Source: Nocardia africana NBRC 100379
GTDB taxonomy: Bacteria; Actinomycetota; Actinomycetes; Mycobacteriales; Mycobacteriaceae
NCBI RefSeq assembly: GCF_001612635.1
Contig: NZ_BDAV01000011.1
Location: 429,360-493,359 of the forward strand
Reading direction: 5' to 3'
Length of the DNA: 64,000 nucleotides
Shown here: positions 8,182 to 17,122 of the stretch, one piece after another
Layout: each line of letters opens with the position of its first letter
How positions within the stretch are numbered: position 1 is the stretch's first letter
Translations under genes and position numbers: made by a program
The notes under the pieces: model-generated
The model's input: the letters and a program-made list of their open reading frames with translations, nothing else
What the model was told of the DNA's origin: nothing
The model's database searches: none

Positions 8182-9546
8182 ATGTTCGACAAATTGCTGA
8201 TTGCCAACCGCGGCGAGATCGCGGTGCGGATCGCGCGCACGGCGCGACGTCTGGGAATTCGTTCGGTGGCGGTATTCTCCGACGCCGATGCCGACGCGAT
8301 CCACCCCGGTGTAGCCGACGACGCGGTCAGGATCGGGCCGGCACCGGTCAACGAGTCGTACCTGCGGCAGGACCGAATCATCGAGGCTGCACTGACCACC
8401 GGTGCGCAGGCTGTCCATCCCGGTTACGGATTGCTGTCAGAGAACGCGGATTTCGCCCAGGCAGTCATCGATGCCGGCCTGATTTGGGTCGGACCGTCGC
8501 CGAAGGTGATCGAGGCGATGGGCGACAAGATCCGCGCCCGCGAGCTCATGGCGCAATCAGGGGTCCCCGTTGCGCGCGGTTCAGCCGAACCCCCCTCAGA
8601 CAGCATGCAAGCGCTTGCCCAAGCCGAGCAGATCGGGTTTCCGCTCATGCTCAAAGCAGCCGCGGGTGGCGGCGGCATCGGGATGAGCGCGGTCGAGTCC
8701 GCGGATCGCCTGGGCGCAATGTTCGACGCCGCCCGATCCCGGGCTGAGCGGATATTCGGGCGCGGCGACATCCTGTTGGAGCAGCTCATCGAGCCGGCCC
8801 GCCACATCGAAGTCCAAATCATGGGCACCGGCGACGGAATCTTCGTCTTCGGAGAGCGTGATTGTTCGGTGCAACGACGGTTTCAAAAGGTGGCGGAGGA
8901 GTCTCCGGCACCGCGCCTCTCCCAGGCCGCTCGTGATCGCTTGTGGCAGGCGGCTCGCAGGGCAGGCGAAGCGGTCGATTACAAGGGCGCCGGGACCGTC
9001 GAGTTCCTCGTCGACCCAGGCTCCGATGAAATCGCCTTTCTGGAGATGAACACTCGGCTGCAGGTCGAGCATCCGGTCACAGAGCTGGTCACGCGCACCG
9101 ATCTGGTCGAACTGCAGCTCCTGGTCGCCGCGGGGGAGCGAGTCGACGTCCGCGACCAAGAACCGGTCGGTCACGCCATCGAGTTCCGCCTCTACGCTGA
9201 AGACCCCGAAACGTTCTTGCCTGCACCGGGATTCATCCATAGTTGGCAACTGCCAATCCACGATTGGTTACGCGTGGATGCTGGTTTCGACGCCGGCCGG
9301 GAGGTGACTCGCTACTACGACCCGCTGATCGCCAAGCTATGCGTGTACGGCAGCGACCGCGACCAGGCCATCGAGCGTGCTCGGCAGATGCTGGCGGAAA
9401 TCGAAGTCGCGCCCGTGACGACTAACTTGCAGTTTCTGCGCCGCCTGCTGGACATCCCCGAATTTCTCACCGGTACCTACGACACCGGGCTGGTCGCGCG
9501 TAGCAGCACAGCTCACATCCGGCAGCGCGGGATGCAGCGTAGTTGA
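8182..9546 (+). CDS. Biotin carboxylase subunit of acyl-CoA carboxylase
   Basis: A 454-residue biotin carboxylase with the N-terminal LLIANRGEIAVRI signature, the ATP-grasp Gly-rich loop KAAAGGGGIGM (residues 158-168), and the catalytic EMNTRLQVEHPVTE segment (about 288-301). It ends right after the C-terminal domain, at normal AccC length and without a fused biotinyl domain. It carboxylates the biotin of the 72-residue carrier using ATP and bicarbonate. The ATG at 8182 follows AGGAG by 8 bases; a TTG one codon upstream is less likely. Last gene of the operon; a hairpin follows about 55 bp later. Confidence 0.95.
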   Translation: MFDKLLIANRGEIAVRIARTARRLGIRSVAVFSDADADAIHPGVADDAVRIGPAPVNESYLRQDRIIEAALTTGAQAVHPGYGLLSENADFAQAVIDAGLIWVGPSPKVIEAMGDKIRARELMAQSGVPVARGSAEPPSDSMQALAQAEQIGFPLMLKAAAGGGGIGMSAVESADRLGAMFDAARSRAERIFGRGDILLEQLIEPARHIEVQIMGTGDGIFVFGERDCSVQRRFQKVAEESPAPRLSQAARDRLWQAARRAGEAVDYKGAGTVEFLVDPGSDEIAFLEMNTRLQVEHPVTELVTRTDLVELQLLVAAGERVDVRDQEPVGHAIEFRLYAEDPETFLPAPGFIHSWQLPIHDWLRVDAGFDAGREVTRYYDPLIAKLCVYGSDRDQAIERARQMLAEIEVAPVTTNLQFLRRLLDIPEFLTGTYDTGLVARSSTAHIRQRGMQRS

Positions 9547-9600
9547 ACTCGTACGCCGTTCGAACTCGACCGGGCTGCCCCTGAACGCATTACAACAATT

Positions 9601-9628
9601 GTGGTCGGGCACGGGCATGCCCGGCCAC
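9601..9628 (+). terminator. Hairpin after the carboxylase operon
   Basis: The arms GTGGTCGGGC (9601-9610) and GCCCGGCCAC (9619-9628) pair over 10 bp, with one G-U, around an 8-base loop. There is no U tract, as is common in actinobacteria. It lies 55 bp beyond the biotin carboxylase stop. Confidence 0.5.
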
Positions 9629-10255
9629 AAAGGCATGCCCTCCTCCCCGCCCTTCACGCACTCGACACCGCTGCGTGTACAGGGCTGCGGTGTAGGAGAT
9701 TCCCATCGCGCGGGGCGGTTTCGCGGGCGGCACGTCTGGCGGCACTGGTGTTCTGGTTTGCCGCGCGTCGGTGGGAGTGGTTGACCGACAGCCGCGCCAT
9801 CGAGCGCCGGATCGCCGCCGTGGCGAATTCGAATGCCTGATCGTTCTCATATCGGCTCTCGATCGCTGTCCTGCCAATGCGCGGGCGCTGCTGGGCTCCT
9901 GCGCTGTGCAGTCTTGGTGAGGTCGTACCACCTACGCGCGGCCGACACGGACGAGAATCGGCTCGGAGTGCGGGGGCGGCGCCTGCCGCCGCCTGCCTCT
10001 TGTCGTCTTCTCGGTGCAGAGTTTTCTTTATCGCGTGTCATCGAATGTCGCGCTCAGGCTGGCCGGTGCGGGTGGTATGAACTATTGCGACCTCGTCTGC
10101 GGTGCGCGTTTCCGGCGGCACCTGCGGGTCGGCTTGTCACCGAGCCCGCTCCGAGGGATTGCTTTTCTGCCGTTCAGGAATGCCGGGTAGGCGAGCGAGG
10201 CCGTGCTGTTCGTTTGTTGGAGGCCGTGAGGAATCGATTGTTCGTAACGTTGTGG
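9629..10255. other. Intergenic region, no convincing gene
   Basis: About 630 bp with several open frames, none protein-like. A plus-strand frame ending at 9840 contains one hydrophobic patch followed by a basic stretch and might be a gene tail, but no family is recognised. Confidence 0.35.
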
Positions 10256-10268
10256 AGGGAGATTCGAT

Positions 10269-11270
10269 ATGAAACTGCGCTTCACCAAGCAATCGGGTGC
10301 GGCACGAAAATCCGTACCCCGCAAATGGATTCGTAAAGCCTGCGCCGCAGCGGGCATCGGAGCGCTCGCGCTTGTGATCGCCACCGCGGGTGCTGCTGCT
10401 GCCCCACCAAGCGGATCAGGAACCGGATCGGCGGCACCAGCTACCTTGTATGTTGCCGAAAGCTACAACGGCACCGTCGCCTCGGTCCCGGCCAGCGGCG
10501 GCACCCCCACCGCCGTGGCCAACGGACTCCGCCAACCGTGGGGAGTCGCCGTTGCCGGCAACACCCTGTATGTCACCGATGTTGCTGCCGGCACGGTGAT
10601 TTCGGTACCGGTCGGCGGCGGCACCCCCACGACCCTGGCCACCGGCCTCGACCGGCCAAGTGGGATCGCGGTCTCCGGCAACACTCTCTACGTCACCGAA
10701 GTCCCCGTCGTCAACACCGGGGCCGTCGTCTCCCTCCCGGTCAGCGGCGGGACCCCCACCACCCTGGCCACGGGCCTGTCGGATCCATTCGGGATCGCGG
10801 TCTCCGGCAACACCCTCTACGTGGCTGAATCCGGGAACGGCACCGTCGTGTCCCTCCCGGCCGGTGGCGGCACCCCCACCACCGTGGCCACGGGCCTGTT
10901 GCAGCCAATCGGCATCGCGGCGTCCGGCAACACCCTCTACGTGATCGAAGGTGGCAACGGCACCGTCGTGTCCCTCCCGGCCGGTGGCGGCACCCCGACC
11001 ACCGTGACCACGGGTTTGCCGAGGTCTTTCGGCATCGCGGTCTCAGGCAACACCCTCTACCTCACCGAAGTCGATAACGGCACAGTGGTTTCGGTCCCGG
11101 CCAGTGGCGGCACCCCCACCACCGTGGCCACGGGTCTGTCGGGACCCATCGGAATCGCAGTGCAATCCGGTATGGGATGCACCGGTCCGCTCGGTTTCCT
11201 CGGACCGCTCTGCAACTTCTTCGGCAGCGCGGCAGCCGACGTTGCGGGTGATACCAGTCGTACACGGTGA
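10269..11270 (+). CDS. Secreted NHL/SMP-30-like beta-propeller protein
   Basis: A 333-residue protein with a long positively charged N-region and a hydrophobic core ending in GAAAAPP (signal peptide to about residue 45). Residues 61-303 are six tandem 40-residue units (the third has 3 extra) with consensus YV-E-NGTVVSLPAGGGTPTTVATGL-P-GIAVSGNTL, broken here for brevity. Such units build a propeller like NHL, SMP-30 or virginiamycin-lyase folds. The C-terminal tail has two cysteines and a GPLGFLGPL segment and could be a surface-association element. GGAGGGA lies just before the ATG. Ligand or enzyme activity is unknown; a sugar, peptide or lipid binding role on the cell surface is possible. 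Confidence 0.88.
   Translation: MKLRFTKQSGAARKSVPRKWIRKACAAAGIGALALVIATAGAAAAPPSGSGTGSAAPATLYVAESYNGTVASVPASGGTPTAVANGLRQPWGVAVAGNTLYVTDVAAGTVISVPVGGGTPTTLATGLDRPSGIAVSGNTLYVTEVPVVNTGAVVSLPVSGGTPTTLATGLSDPFGIAVSGNTLYVAESGNGTVVSLPAGGGTPTTVATGLLQPIGIAASGNTLYVIEGGNGTVVSLPAGGGTPTTVTTGLPRSFGIAVSGNTLYLTEVDNGTVVSVPASGGTPTTVATGLSGPIGIAVQSGMGCTGPLGFLGPLCNFFGSAAADVAGDTSRTR
10449..11177 (+). repeat. Six tandem 120-bp coding repeats
   Basis: Each unit of about 120 bp (one of 129) encodes one propeller blade. Neighbouring units share long identical runs at the DNA level, notably units 4 and 5, which points to recent expansion by slippage or unequal exchange. This segment is likely to vary in copy number between strains. 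Confidence 0.85.
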
Positions 11271-11316
11271 GCTGAGGGACGCCACCGTCGCTACGTAAAT
11301 CGCGGTGGGCGAGGAG

Positions 11317-11343
11317 GGTCCGGCGGCTCGGATCCGCCGGGCC
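11317..11343 (+). terminator. Hairpin after the propeller gene
   Basis: CCGGCGG (11320-11326) pairs with CCGCCGG (11334-11340) around a 7-base loop, and flanking GG/CC pairs can extend it. It lies about 50 bp after the propeller stop codon and is a plausible intrinsic terminator without a U tract. Confidence 0.5.
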
Positions 11344-11622
11344 CCGGTTGCTCACCGTAGGGCATGACCGTCGATCGTGCGCGGCTACGAACCGGTGTGC
11401 GGTGGTGGCGGTGTGGTGACTCGAAATATGCAGGCTATGGGTTTGCTCGCTGGGTGCCATGCGCTAGGTTGTGGAGCGCCACAACATCACACGCTGTCGG
11501 GGCGGCGATCTCGCCGATGTTTTGGTGTGTGCCACGGGTTTCCGCGGGCCGGTTTGCCCAAGCCGGCTTGTTGTGCCCTCGGGATTCCTCATTGAGCCGG
11601 GGAATCGAGGGACCGGAAGGCC

Positions 11623-11670
11623 CGGTGCCGGCGAGGGAGCCCTGCCACTGGTCCTCTCACGCCGGCACCG
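11623..11670. repeat. 11-bp inverted repeat
   Basis: CGGTGCCGGCG at 11623-11633 and its exact reverse complement at 11660-11670 are separated by 26 bases in a region without genes. It could be a terminator for the minus-strand gene ending at 11787 (about 115 bp downstream of that stop) or a relic of an insertion element. The rest of 11344-11786 shows nothing recognisable. Confidence 0.4.
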
Positions 11671-11786
11671 TGTCCAGCCGGGAAATCGCCGGCCACGCTA
11701 CACCATTCCCCGAATCGCCGGCCGATCCCAAGCTCTCGGCCGGAGATGCGCCATGCGGGGTGTAGCTGTTCTGCTCGCGTGGTGGT

Positions 11787-12221
11787 TCACATGTATGGCC
11801 ACTGGTCGGCGTCGCGGTGGGTGTCGTGGTCCAGTCGGGGGTCGTCGGTTGCGCGTAGCCACCGCGCCGGGACACGGATCGTTTCCAGTGCCGGCAAGCG
11901 GGCCGGCAGGCCGGTGTGGTCGACCAGCATTCCCACGACGCGATAGCCCTGCCGGCACGGCAGTCCGAGGTCGGTGGCTTGGGTGTCGGTGAGCGCGATA
12001 TCGGTGTAGGCGCGTTCGATCAGCCGCAGCCCTTCCACGGTCACCGGGTCCGTGTGGGGGTCGACGCTGGTGACGGTGAGCTGGAACCGGGTGCCGGCCA
12101 ACAGTTTGGCCACCCACATCGGGCTGCCCGGTAGCTCGCGGTCGGGGTAGCGGGCGATCGGCAGGCGGCGGGGGACCAGGACCACGTAGGTGTGCCCGAT
12201 CTGCACATCTCGGGCGCGCAT
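11787..12221 (-). CDS. Conserved-looking hypothetical protein
   Basis: A 144-residue cytosolic protein with no recognised family. The N-terminal part (RARDVQIGHTYVVLVP) and the even mix of charged and hydrophobic residues look like a real small beta-rich domain. There are no membrane segments or signal peptide. Two close starts exist (12227 and 12221); neither has a strong ribosome site. It is co-directional with the response regulator 140 bp upstream (12804-12361), so the two may be co-transcribed. Function unknown. Confidence 0.6.
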   Translation of the reverse strand: MRARDVQIGHTYVVLVPRRLPIARYPDRELPGSPMWVAKLLAGTRFQLTVTSVDPHTDPVTVEGLRLIERAYTDIALTDTQATDLGLPCRQGYRVVGMLVDHTGLPARLPALETIRVPARWLRATDDPRLDHDTHRDADQWPYM

Positions 12222-12360
12222 ACACATGGTTCGTCACCACCCCACACCCGGACGACCGCGTCGGCGGCCCAGAGACGGTCCCCCGCAGTCACGACCGGTT
12301 CGGGTTTGTCCCCAGCGCGGCCCGGCGGCGGGCTGATGTGCGGTGGGGCGTGCGGGCGCG

Positions 12361-12804
12361 TTATTCCTCGGCCGGGGCGTGGGCGGTGAGGGTTTTGATG
12401 GTGGCGATGAGGTCCATACCGGTGAGGTCTTTGGCCAGGTATGCCGCACCGGCGCGGGCGGCGTGAAACCGGTCGTGCTCATTCGGGTAGGCGGTGAGGA
12501 TGATGCAGCGTGGGGCACGACCGTCGATGAACTTCAGGTCTTCGCACAAATCGAGGCCGGTGGCGTCGGGCAACCGCATATCGACCACGGCCACATCCGG
12601 TCGCGCCGCCAGAATCCGGAAGAACGCTGTCTCCGCCGTGCCGGCGGTGCCGACCACCTCCAGTCCAGGGTCGGCGTCGATCATCTCGGTCAATGCGCGC
12701 AGCACCCGTGGTTCGTCGTCGACCAGAAACACCCGCACCGCACGGGCCGATGCGAAAGAACCGCCTGGCCCGGGCCAGGGGGCGGGTCGTAGTACATCGC
12801 TCAC
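12361..12804 (-). CDS. Response regulator receiver protein without an output domain
   Basis: A 147-residue protein that is almost entirely a receiver domain. VRVFLVDDEPRVL supplies the acidic pocket, VAVVDMRLPD the phospho-acceptor Asp, and a Thr/Lys pair (ILTAYPN and AKD) the switch residues. After the receiver only about 15 residues remain, so there is no DNA-binding domain of the NarL type usually attached to such receivers. GTG at 12804 is preferred because the receiver begins shortly after it; a GTG at 12888 would add 28 Pro/Gly-rich residues. No histidine kinase is adjacent. It may act as a phosphate sink, or be a truncated NarL-type regulator. Confidence 0.75.
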   Translation of the reverse strand: MSDVLRPAPWPGPGGSFASARAVRVFLVDDEPRVLRALTEMIDADPGLEVVGTAGTAETAFFRILAARPDVAVVDMRLPDATGLDLCEDLKFIDGRAPRCIILTAYPNEHDRFHAARAGAAYLAKDLTGMDLIATIKTLTAHAPAEE

Positions 12805-12983
12805 CTGTTCACACTGCTCCGGCCTCGGGCGTGTATGCAGGGAGCCGAAGACCCCGGTCCCGGTGACCTCCGGCCCCTGTTGTCCCACAGCGCCTAGAAG
12901 TCGGTGACTGGACTCTAGACCGGCGCCAGGTTCCGACTCACCGTCACCAGCATCGACCGTCAGTGGCCTCGCCTGTCCGCCCG

Positions 12984-13124
12984 TCAGGATTTTTGCGCCT
13001 CGGGCAGCACATCCTCGACGTTGGATATCTGGACAAGCCCGGGAAGTTCACACCTCGACCCCGTCCTCGATGCGGTGATGATGTCGTGCAGCACTGCGAC
13101 GGCCGATGCATCCCCGACCCTATG
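12984..13124 (-). pseudogene. Possible STAS-domain gene remnant
   Basis: The last 46 codons of a minus-strand frame read like the C-terminal part of an anti-sigma-factor antagonist (VGDASAVAVLHDIITAS ... VEDVLPEAQ). The region N-terminal to it loses similarity and has no plausible start. I interpret it as a decayed gene fragment. The assignment rests on short motifs only. Confidence 0.3.
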
Positions 13125-13392
13125 ACCGGGCACACGATCCTGGCGGGGATCATGCCCCCGCCCCTGTCTCGAGTAGCTCTGGTCCCGCAGGAACGGGGTG
13201 GGGCCTGACCTACGAACTCGATCCGATGTGTTCGGTCTTGATCGTGGGCAGGGCCGAAGACCTCGAGCGACTCGGTCGAGGCCATGCTGGCCCGGCGCGG
13301 TGGGGCCTTGCGGCGCCGCGGATCCGGGGGGGGCAGGGCCGGCGGGCGGAACGCTTCTCCGGTGCACGTCGCAGCACTGGGGATTCGTTCGG

Positions 13393-14214
13393 TCAGGCGG
13401 CCCGAGTGAGTCCGTTGGTCCACGCGGACAGCCGTGACCAGGCGCGGGAGTTGCGGACCTGGGATGCGGGCGCCGCTGGCCGCTCGCACTCGTAGTAGCC
13501 GCCGTTGACGACCGGGATGTTGCGGTTTGAAAGGGCGGTGAGCAGCACGGCAGCGGAGGCGAGGGATTCGACGGCGTGGCTGCGTAGCTGCGGCAGATCG
13601 ATTTCGAAGTCGCACGGATCGACGGCGATCGCGGTCAGGCCTGCGGGGCCGGTCTCGGCGAGGGAGCGGGTGAACATGGTCATGGCCAGTTTCGACTGTG
13701 CGTAGATCGCGAGCGGTGTGTAGTAGCCGTGTCTGCGGTCGAGATCGGAGTAGTCGATGTTGCCGCCGAGGTGTAGGCGTGAGGTCACGTTGAGGACGCG
13801 GCCGCGGGCGGCGGCGATGGCGGGGGCCAATGCCATGGTCAGCGTCCATGGGGCCAGATAGTTGACCTGGAACGTCAGTTCGTGGCCGTCCTCGGTGTGG
13901 GTGCGCCCGTGCGGAGCGGGGATCGACGCGGCATTGATCAGTGCATCCAGTGCGGGCAGAGTGTCGGCGAGTTGCGTTGCCAGAGCGGCCACTTCGGAGA
14001 GTCGAGAGAAGTCGGCATGCGCCATCCGCAGGCGCCGCCGGTCGGCGCCGTCGGCGATCAACTGCGCCTTTGCTTGCTCGCCGCGGACTTCGTCGAGAGG
14101 CAGCATGAGGACGGTGTCGCCGTCGGCTACCAACTGCTGTGCCGTCGCGTAGCCCAGTCGGTCGTCGACGCCGGTCACCAGGACCGTGCGGGGCGCGGAG
14201 GAGTATTCGGACAT
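13393..14214 (-). CDS. Short-chain dehydrogenase/reductase
   Basis: A 273-residue SDR. The catalytic Ser145 (NVTSR), Tyr171 and Lys175 (YAQSK) are present, and an INAAS segment (93-97) replaces the usual NNAG. The cofactor loop is TGVDDRLG instead of TGxxxGxG, a conservative variant seen in retinol-dehydrogenase-like and protochlorophyllide-reductase-like SDRs. The long insert HTEDGHELTFQVNYLAPW is typical of that subgroup. It probably reduces a ketone or oxidises an alcohol with NADP(H). It stands alone, with about 590 bp of mostly non-coding DNA on its downstream side. Substrate unknown. Confidence 0.9.
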   Translation of the reverse strand: MSEYSSAPRTVLVTGVDDRLGYATAQQLVADGDTVLMLPLDEVRGEQAKAQLIADGADRRRLRMAHADFSRLSEVAALATQLADTLPALDALINAASIPAPHGRTHTEDGHELTFQVNYLAPWTLTMALAPAIAAARGRVLNVTSRLHLGGNIDYSDLDRRHGYYTPLAIYAQSKLAMTMFTRSLAETGPAGLTAIAVDPCDFEIDLPQLRSHAVESLASAAVLLTALSNRNIPVVNGGYYECERPAAPASQVRNSRAWSRLSAWTNGLTRAA

Positions 14215-14328
14215 GACGCTCCAAGCGGAAGAAGGCGTGTGCCTTCACCCATACAGGGTCGAAGGCGCACAGCGGTTAGTGGATTCGCGGTATCGCGGAC
14301 TGCGATCGGAGGTCGCGATGTGAGGTGA

Positions 14329-14532
14329 TCAGGACACGCGGAGTCGCGGACGCGGACTCGGCGGCTCGTCCTCGGACCCGAAGCCGAAACGCTCCGGTCC
14401 GGACAGCACGGGGGTGATCACATCTCGATGCAACCCGATCCGGACCACCGCCGCAAGGATCTCGGAACCGATTTGACGGTTCCCTAGCGTCTGCTGAGGT
14501 GTCACGAGCCGTTGGCCCGATGCGTGCTCAGT
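14329..14532 (-). CDS. Possible small hypothetical protein
   Basis: A minus-strand frame of 60-78 residues upstream of the kdp operon. The portion after an internal start (TPQQTLGNRQIGSEILAAVV) has reasonable codon bias and a short amphipathic helix, then a Pro/Arg-rich tail. No family is recognised and the start is uncertain. The remainder of 14215-14872 shows no other gene. Confidence 0.25.
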   Translation of the reverse strand, partial: TEHASGQRLVTPQQTLGNRQIGSEILAAVVRIGLHRDVITPVLSGPERFGFGSEDEPPSPRPRLRVS

Positions 14533-14872
14533 GCCCGAGCCGGGTTCCCAACCGCTTCTCGGCAACTTTCACCGCCGCCGGCGACCTGCCATGACGAGCG
14601 AGCTCCCCGAGCTACTCCCGGACCGGCCGCCGTCGTAGCGCTGGCGTGCTCGGCTCGAGCCTGCCCTCGGGCATCGTCGCGCCGAGTCGACCAGCTTCAC
14701 CGAAGATTCGATCCATGCGGGCGACCACGTGATGTAGGGCGCTACCTGAATGGATTCCGGCAGGATGACCGCGAGCGGCAATGGTACGGCGTCAACAGCG
14801 CTGTCGGTGGGTTCGTGATCGGCGTTCAATTCCGGTCCGATGGTTCGCTACCGAGGATCTGGTGACAACGCT

Positions 14873-14962
14873 GTGACAATCGAGAACATGCTGGGCCTGG
14901 TGATCGGGCTCGCGCTGATGGCCTACCTGGTGGTCGCACTCTGCCGGGTGGAGTGGTTCTGA
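14873..14962 (+). CDS. kdpF: Potassium-transporting ATPase KdpF subunit
   Basis: A 29-residue single-span membrane peptide beginning with GTG (VTIENMLGLVIGLALMAYLV...) and ending CRVEWF, exactly the size and charge pattern of KdpF. It stabilises the KdpFABC complex in the membrane. Its stop codon overlaps the kdpB start (TGATG), so translation is coupled. An internal ATG at 14888 would give only 24 residues and is less likely. It is the first gene of the kdp operon. Confidence 0.88.
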   Translation: MTIENMLGLVIGLALMAYLVVALCRVEWF

Positions 14963-17121
14963 TGACCCTCGGCACGACCGGCGCGCCGCGGCGAAGCGCG
15001 CACGTGGCACAGCCACAGCCGCACCGAGTCTCCGGTGGGGTGCTGCGTCCGCGGCAATTGGTTAGCGCTCTCCCCGAAGCGTTCCGGAAACTCGATCCGC
15101 GCGTCCTGGTGCGTAATCCCGTGATGTTCGTGACCGAGGTCGGCGCGGTCCTGACCACCGCCATCGCCGTGGACCGTCCGTCGCTGTTCGGCTGGCTGAT
15201 CACGGTATGGCTGTGGCTGACGGTGCTTTTCGGCAATCTGGCCGAAGCGGTCGCCGAGAGCCGCGGCCGGGCGCAGGCGGATACCCTGCGCCGCACCCGC
15301 AAGCAGACGGTGGCCTTCCGGGTGGTGAACTGGGAGCCCGGTGACGACCTGGAAACCCTTCCACTGGAAGAGGTTCCGGCGGCCGACCTCCGGCGCGGCG
15401 ACATCGTGCTGGTGCAGGCCGGCGAGCTGATCGCCGGGGACGGCGACGTGGTGGAGGGCGCGGCCAGTGTCGACGAGTCGGCGATCACCGGGGAGTCGGC
15501 GCCGGTGATCCGGGAGTCCGGCGGCGACCGGTCCTCGGTGACCGGTGGCACCCGAGTGCTGTCGGACCAGCTGCTCATCCGCATCGTCCAGGAGCCCGGC
15601 CACAGCTTCCTGGACCGGATGATCGCTCTGGTGGAGGGCGCGCAGCGGCAGAAGACGCCCAACGAGCTGGCCCTGAACCTGCTGCTGATCGCCCTGACCT
15701 TCGTCTTCCTCGCGGCGACGGTCACATTGCAGCCGATGGCGATCTTCGCCAAGACCGTGATGCCGGCCGCACACGACACGGCCGCGGTCGGCCACAACGG
15801 CATCTCGGTGCTGGTACTGGTGTCCCTGCTGGTGTGCCTGATCCCGACCACCATCGGGGCGCTACTGTCGGCGATCGGTATCGCCGGCATGGACCGCATG
15901 GTGCAGCGCAACGTCCTGGCGATGTCCGGTCGCGCGGTGGAGGCGGCCGGCGACGTTCACACGCTGCTGCTCGACAAGACCGGCACCATCACGTTCGGTA
16001 ATCGCCAGGCGACCGAATTCCTGCCGGTGGCAAAGGCTTCCGCGCTCGAACTGGCCGAGGCGGCGCAACTCGCCAGCCTCGCCGACGAAACGCCCGAAGG
16101 TCGTTCCGTGGTCGTGTACGCGAAGGCGGCGTACGGATTACGCGAGCGTGAGCCCGGGACGATCGCCGCCGCGCATTGGGTGCAGTTCACGGCAGTCACC
16201 CGGATGTCCGGTGTGGACATCGGAACTCGGCGGATCCGTAAGGGCGCGGCCACGGCGGTGATGGCCTGGGTGCGCGACAACGGCGGACACCCGACGGCCG
16301 AGGTCGGCGAGATCGTGGACGCCGTCAGCGCGGCCGGCGGCACCCCGCTGGTGGTCGCCGAGCACATCGCGGGCACACCGGCCCGGGCACTCGGTGTGGT
16401 CCGGCTCGAGGACGTGGTGAAACCCGGTCTGCGGGAACGGTTCGATGCCATGCGCCGGATGGGCATCCGTACCATCATGATCACCGGCGACAATCCCTTG
16501 ACCGCCAAGGCGATCGCCGACCAGGCCGGTGTCGACGACTATCTGGCCGAGGCGACACCGGAGGACAAGCTGGCGCTCATCCGCGCCGAGCAGGCGGGCG
16601 GCCGGCTGGTCGCGATGACCGGGGACGGCACCAACGACGCGCCCGCACTGGCCCAGGCCGACGTCGGGGTCGCCATGAACACCGGGACGTCGGCGGCCAA
16701 GGAAGCCGGCAATATGGTCGACCTCGACTCGGACCCGACCAAGATCGTCGAGATCGTCGAGGTCGGCAAGCAGTTGCTGATCACGCGCGGCGCCCTCACC
16801 ACGTTCTCCATCGCCAACGACATCGCCAAGTACTTCGCGATCCTGCCCGCCATGTTCGGCGCGATCTATCCGGGGCTTTCGCGCTACAACGTGATGCACC
16901 TGCACAGTCCGGTGTCGGCGATCCTGTCCGCGGTGATCTACAACGCGATCATCATCGTCGCGCTGATCCCGCTGGCATTGCGCGGCGTGCGCTACCGGCC
17001 GTCCGGTGCGCAGGCGCTGCTGGCTCGCAATATGTGGATCTACGGTCTGGGCGGTGTGGTCGCGCCGTTCCTGGCCATCAAGCTGATCGACCTCGCGGTC
17101 GCCCTGATTCCGGGGATGTGA
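14962..17121 (+). CDS. kdpB: Potassium-transporting P-type ATPase subunit B
   Basis: A 719-residue P-type ATPase. The phosphorylated Asp is residue 338 in DKTGT, and the hinge motif GDGTNDAPAL and TGES/SAITGES actuator motif are all present. It hydrolyses ATP to drive K+ uptake through KdpA. The ATG at 14962 overlaps the kdpF stop; an extension to 14953 is unlikely. Note that kdpB directly follows kdpF here, whereas in most bacteria kdpA comes between them. kdpC starts 2 bases after its stop. Confidence 0.98.
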   Translation: MTLGTTGAPRRSAHVAQPQPHRVSGGVLRPRQLVSALPEAFRKLDPRVLVRNPVMFVTEVGAVLTTAIAVDRPSLFGWLITVWLWLTVLFGNLAEAVAESRGRAQADTLRRTRKQTVAFRVVNWEPGDDLETLPLEEVPAADLRRGDIVLVQAGELIAGDGDVVEGAASVDESAITGESAPVIRESGGDRSSVTGGTRVLSDQLLIRIVQEPGHSFLDRMIALVEGAQRQKTPNELALNLLLIALTFVFLAATVTLQPMAIFAKTVMPAAHDTAAVGHNGISVLVLVSLLVCLIPTTIGALLSAIGIAGMDRMVQRNVLAMSGRAVEAAGDVHTLLLDKTGTITFGNRQATEFLPVAKASALELAEAAQLASLADETPEGRSVVVYAKAAYGLREREPGTIAAAHWVQFTAVTRMSGVDIGTRRIRKGAATAVMAWVRDNGGHPTAEVGEIVDAVSAAGGTPLVVAEHIAGTPARALGVVRLEDVVKPGLRERFDAMRRMGIRTIMITGDNPLTAKAIADQAGVDDYLAEATPEDKLALIRAEQAGGRLVAMTGDGTNDAPALAQADVGVAMNTGTSAAKEAGNMVDLDSDPTKIVEIVEVGKQLLITRGALTTFSIANDIAKYFAILPAMFGAIYPGLSRYNVMHLHSPVSAILSAVIYNAIIIVALIPLALRGVRYRPSGAQALLARNMWIYGLGGVVAPFLAIKLIDLAVALIPGM

Positions 17122-17122
17122 C

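Noticed and set aside
11623..11670. Insertion-sequence terminal repeat interpretation of the 11-bp inverted repeat
   Set aside because: The 26-bp interior cannot hold a transposase and no target duplication is visible; kept only as an inverted repeat.
14300..14872. Possible c-di-AMP or K+ riboswitch ahead of kdpF
   Set aside because: I could not find the conserved core or paired stems of a ydaO-type element; control by the adjacent KdpDE pair is sufficient.
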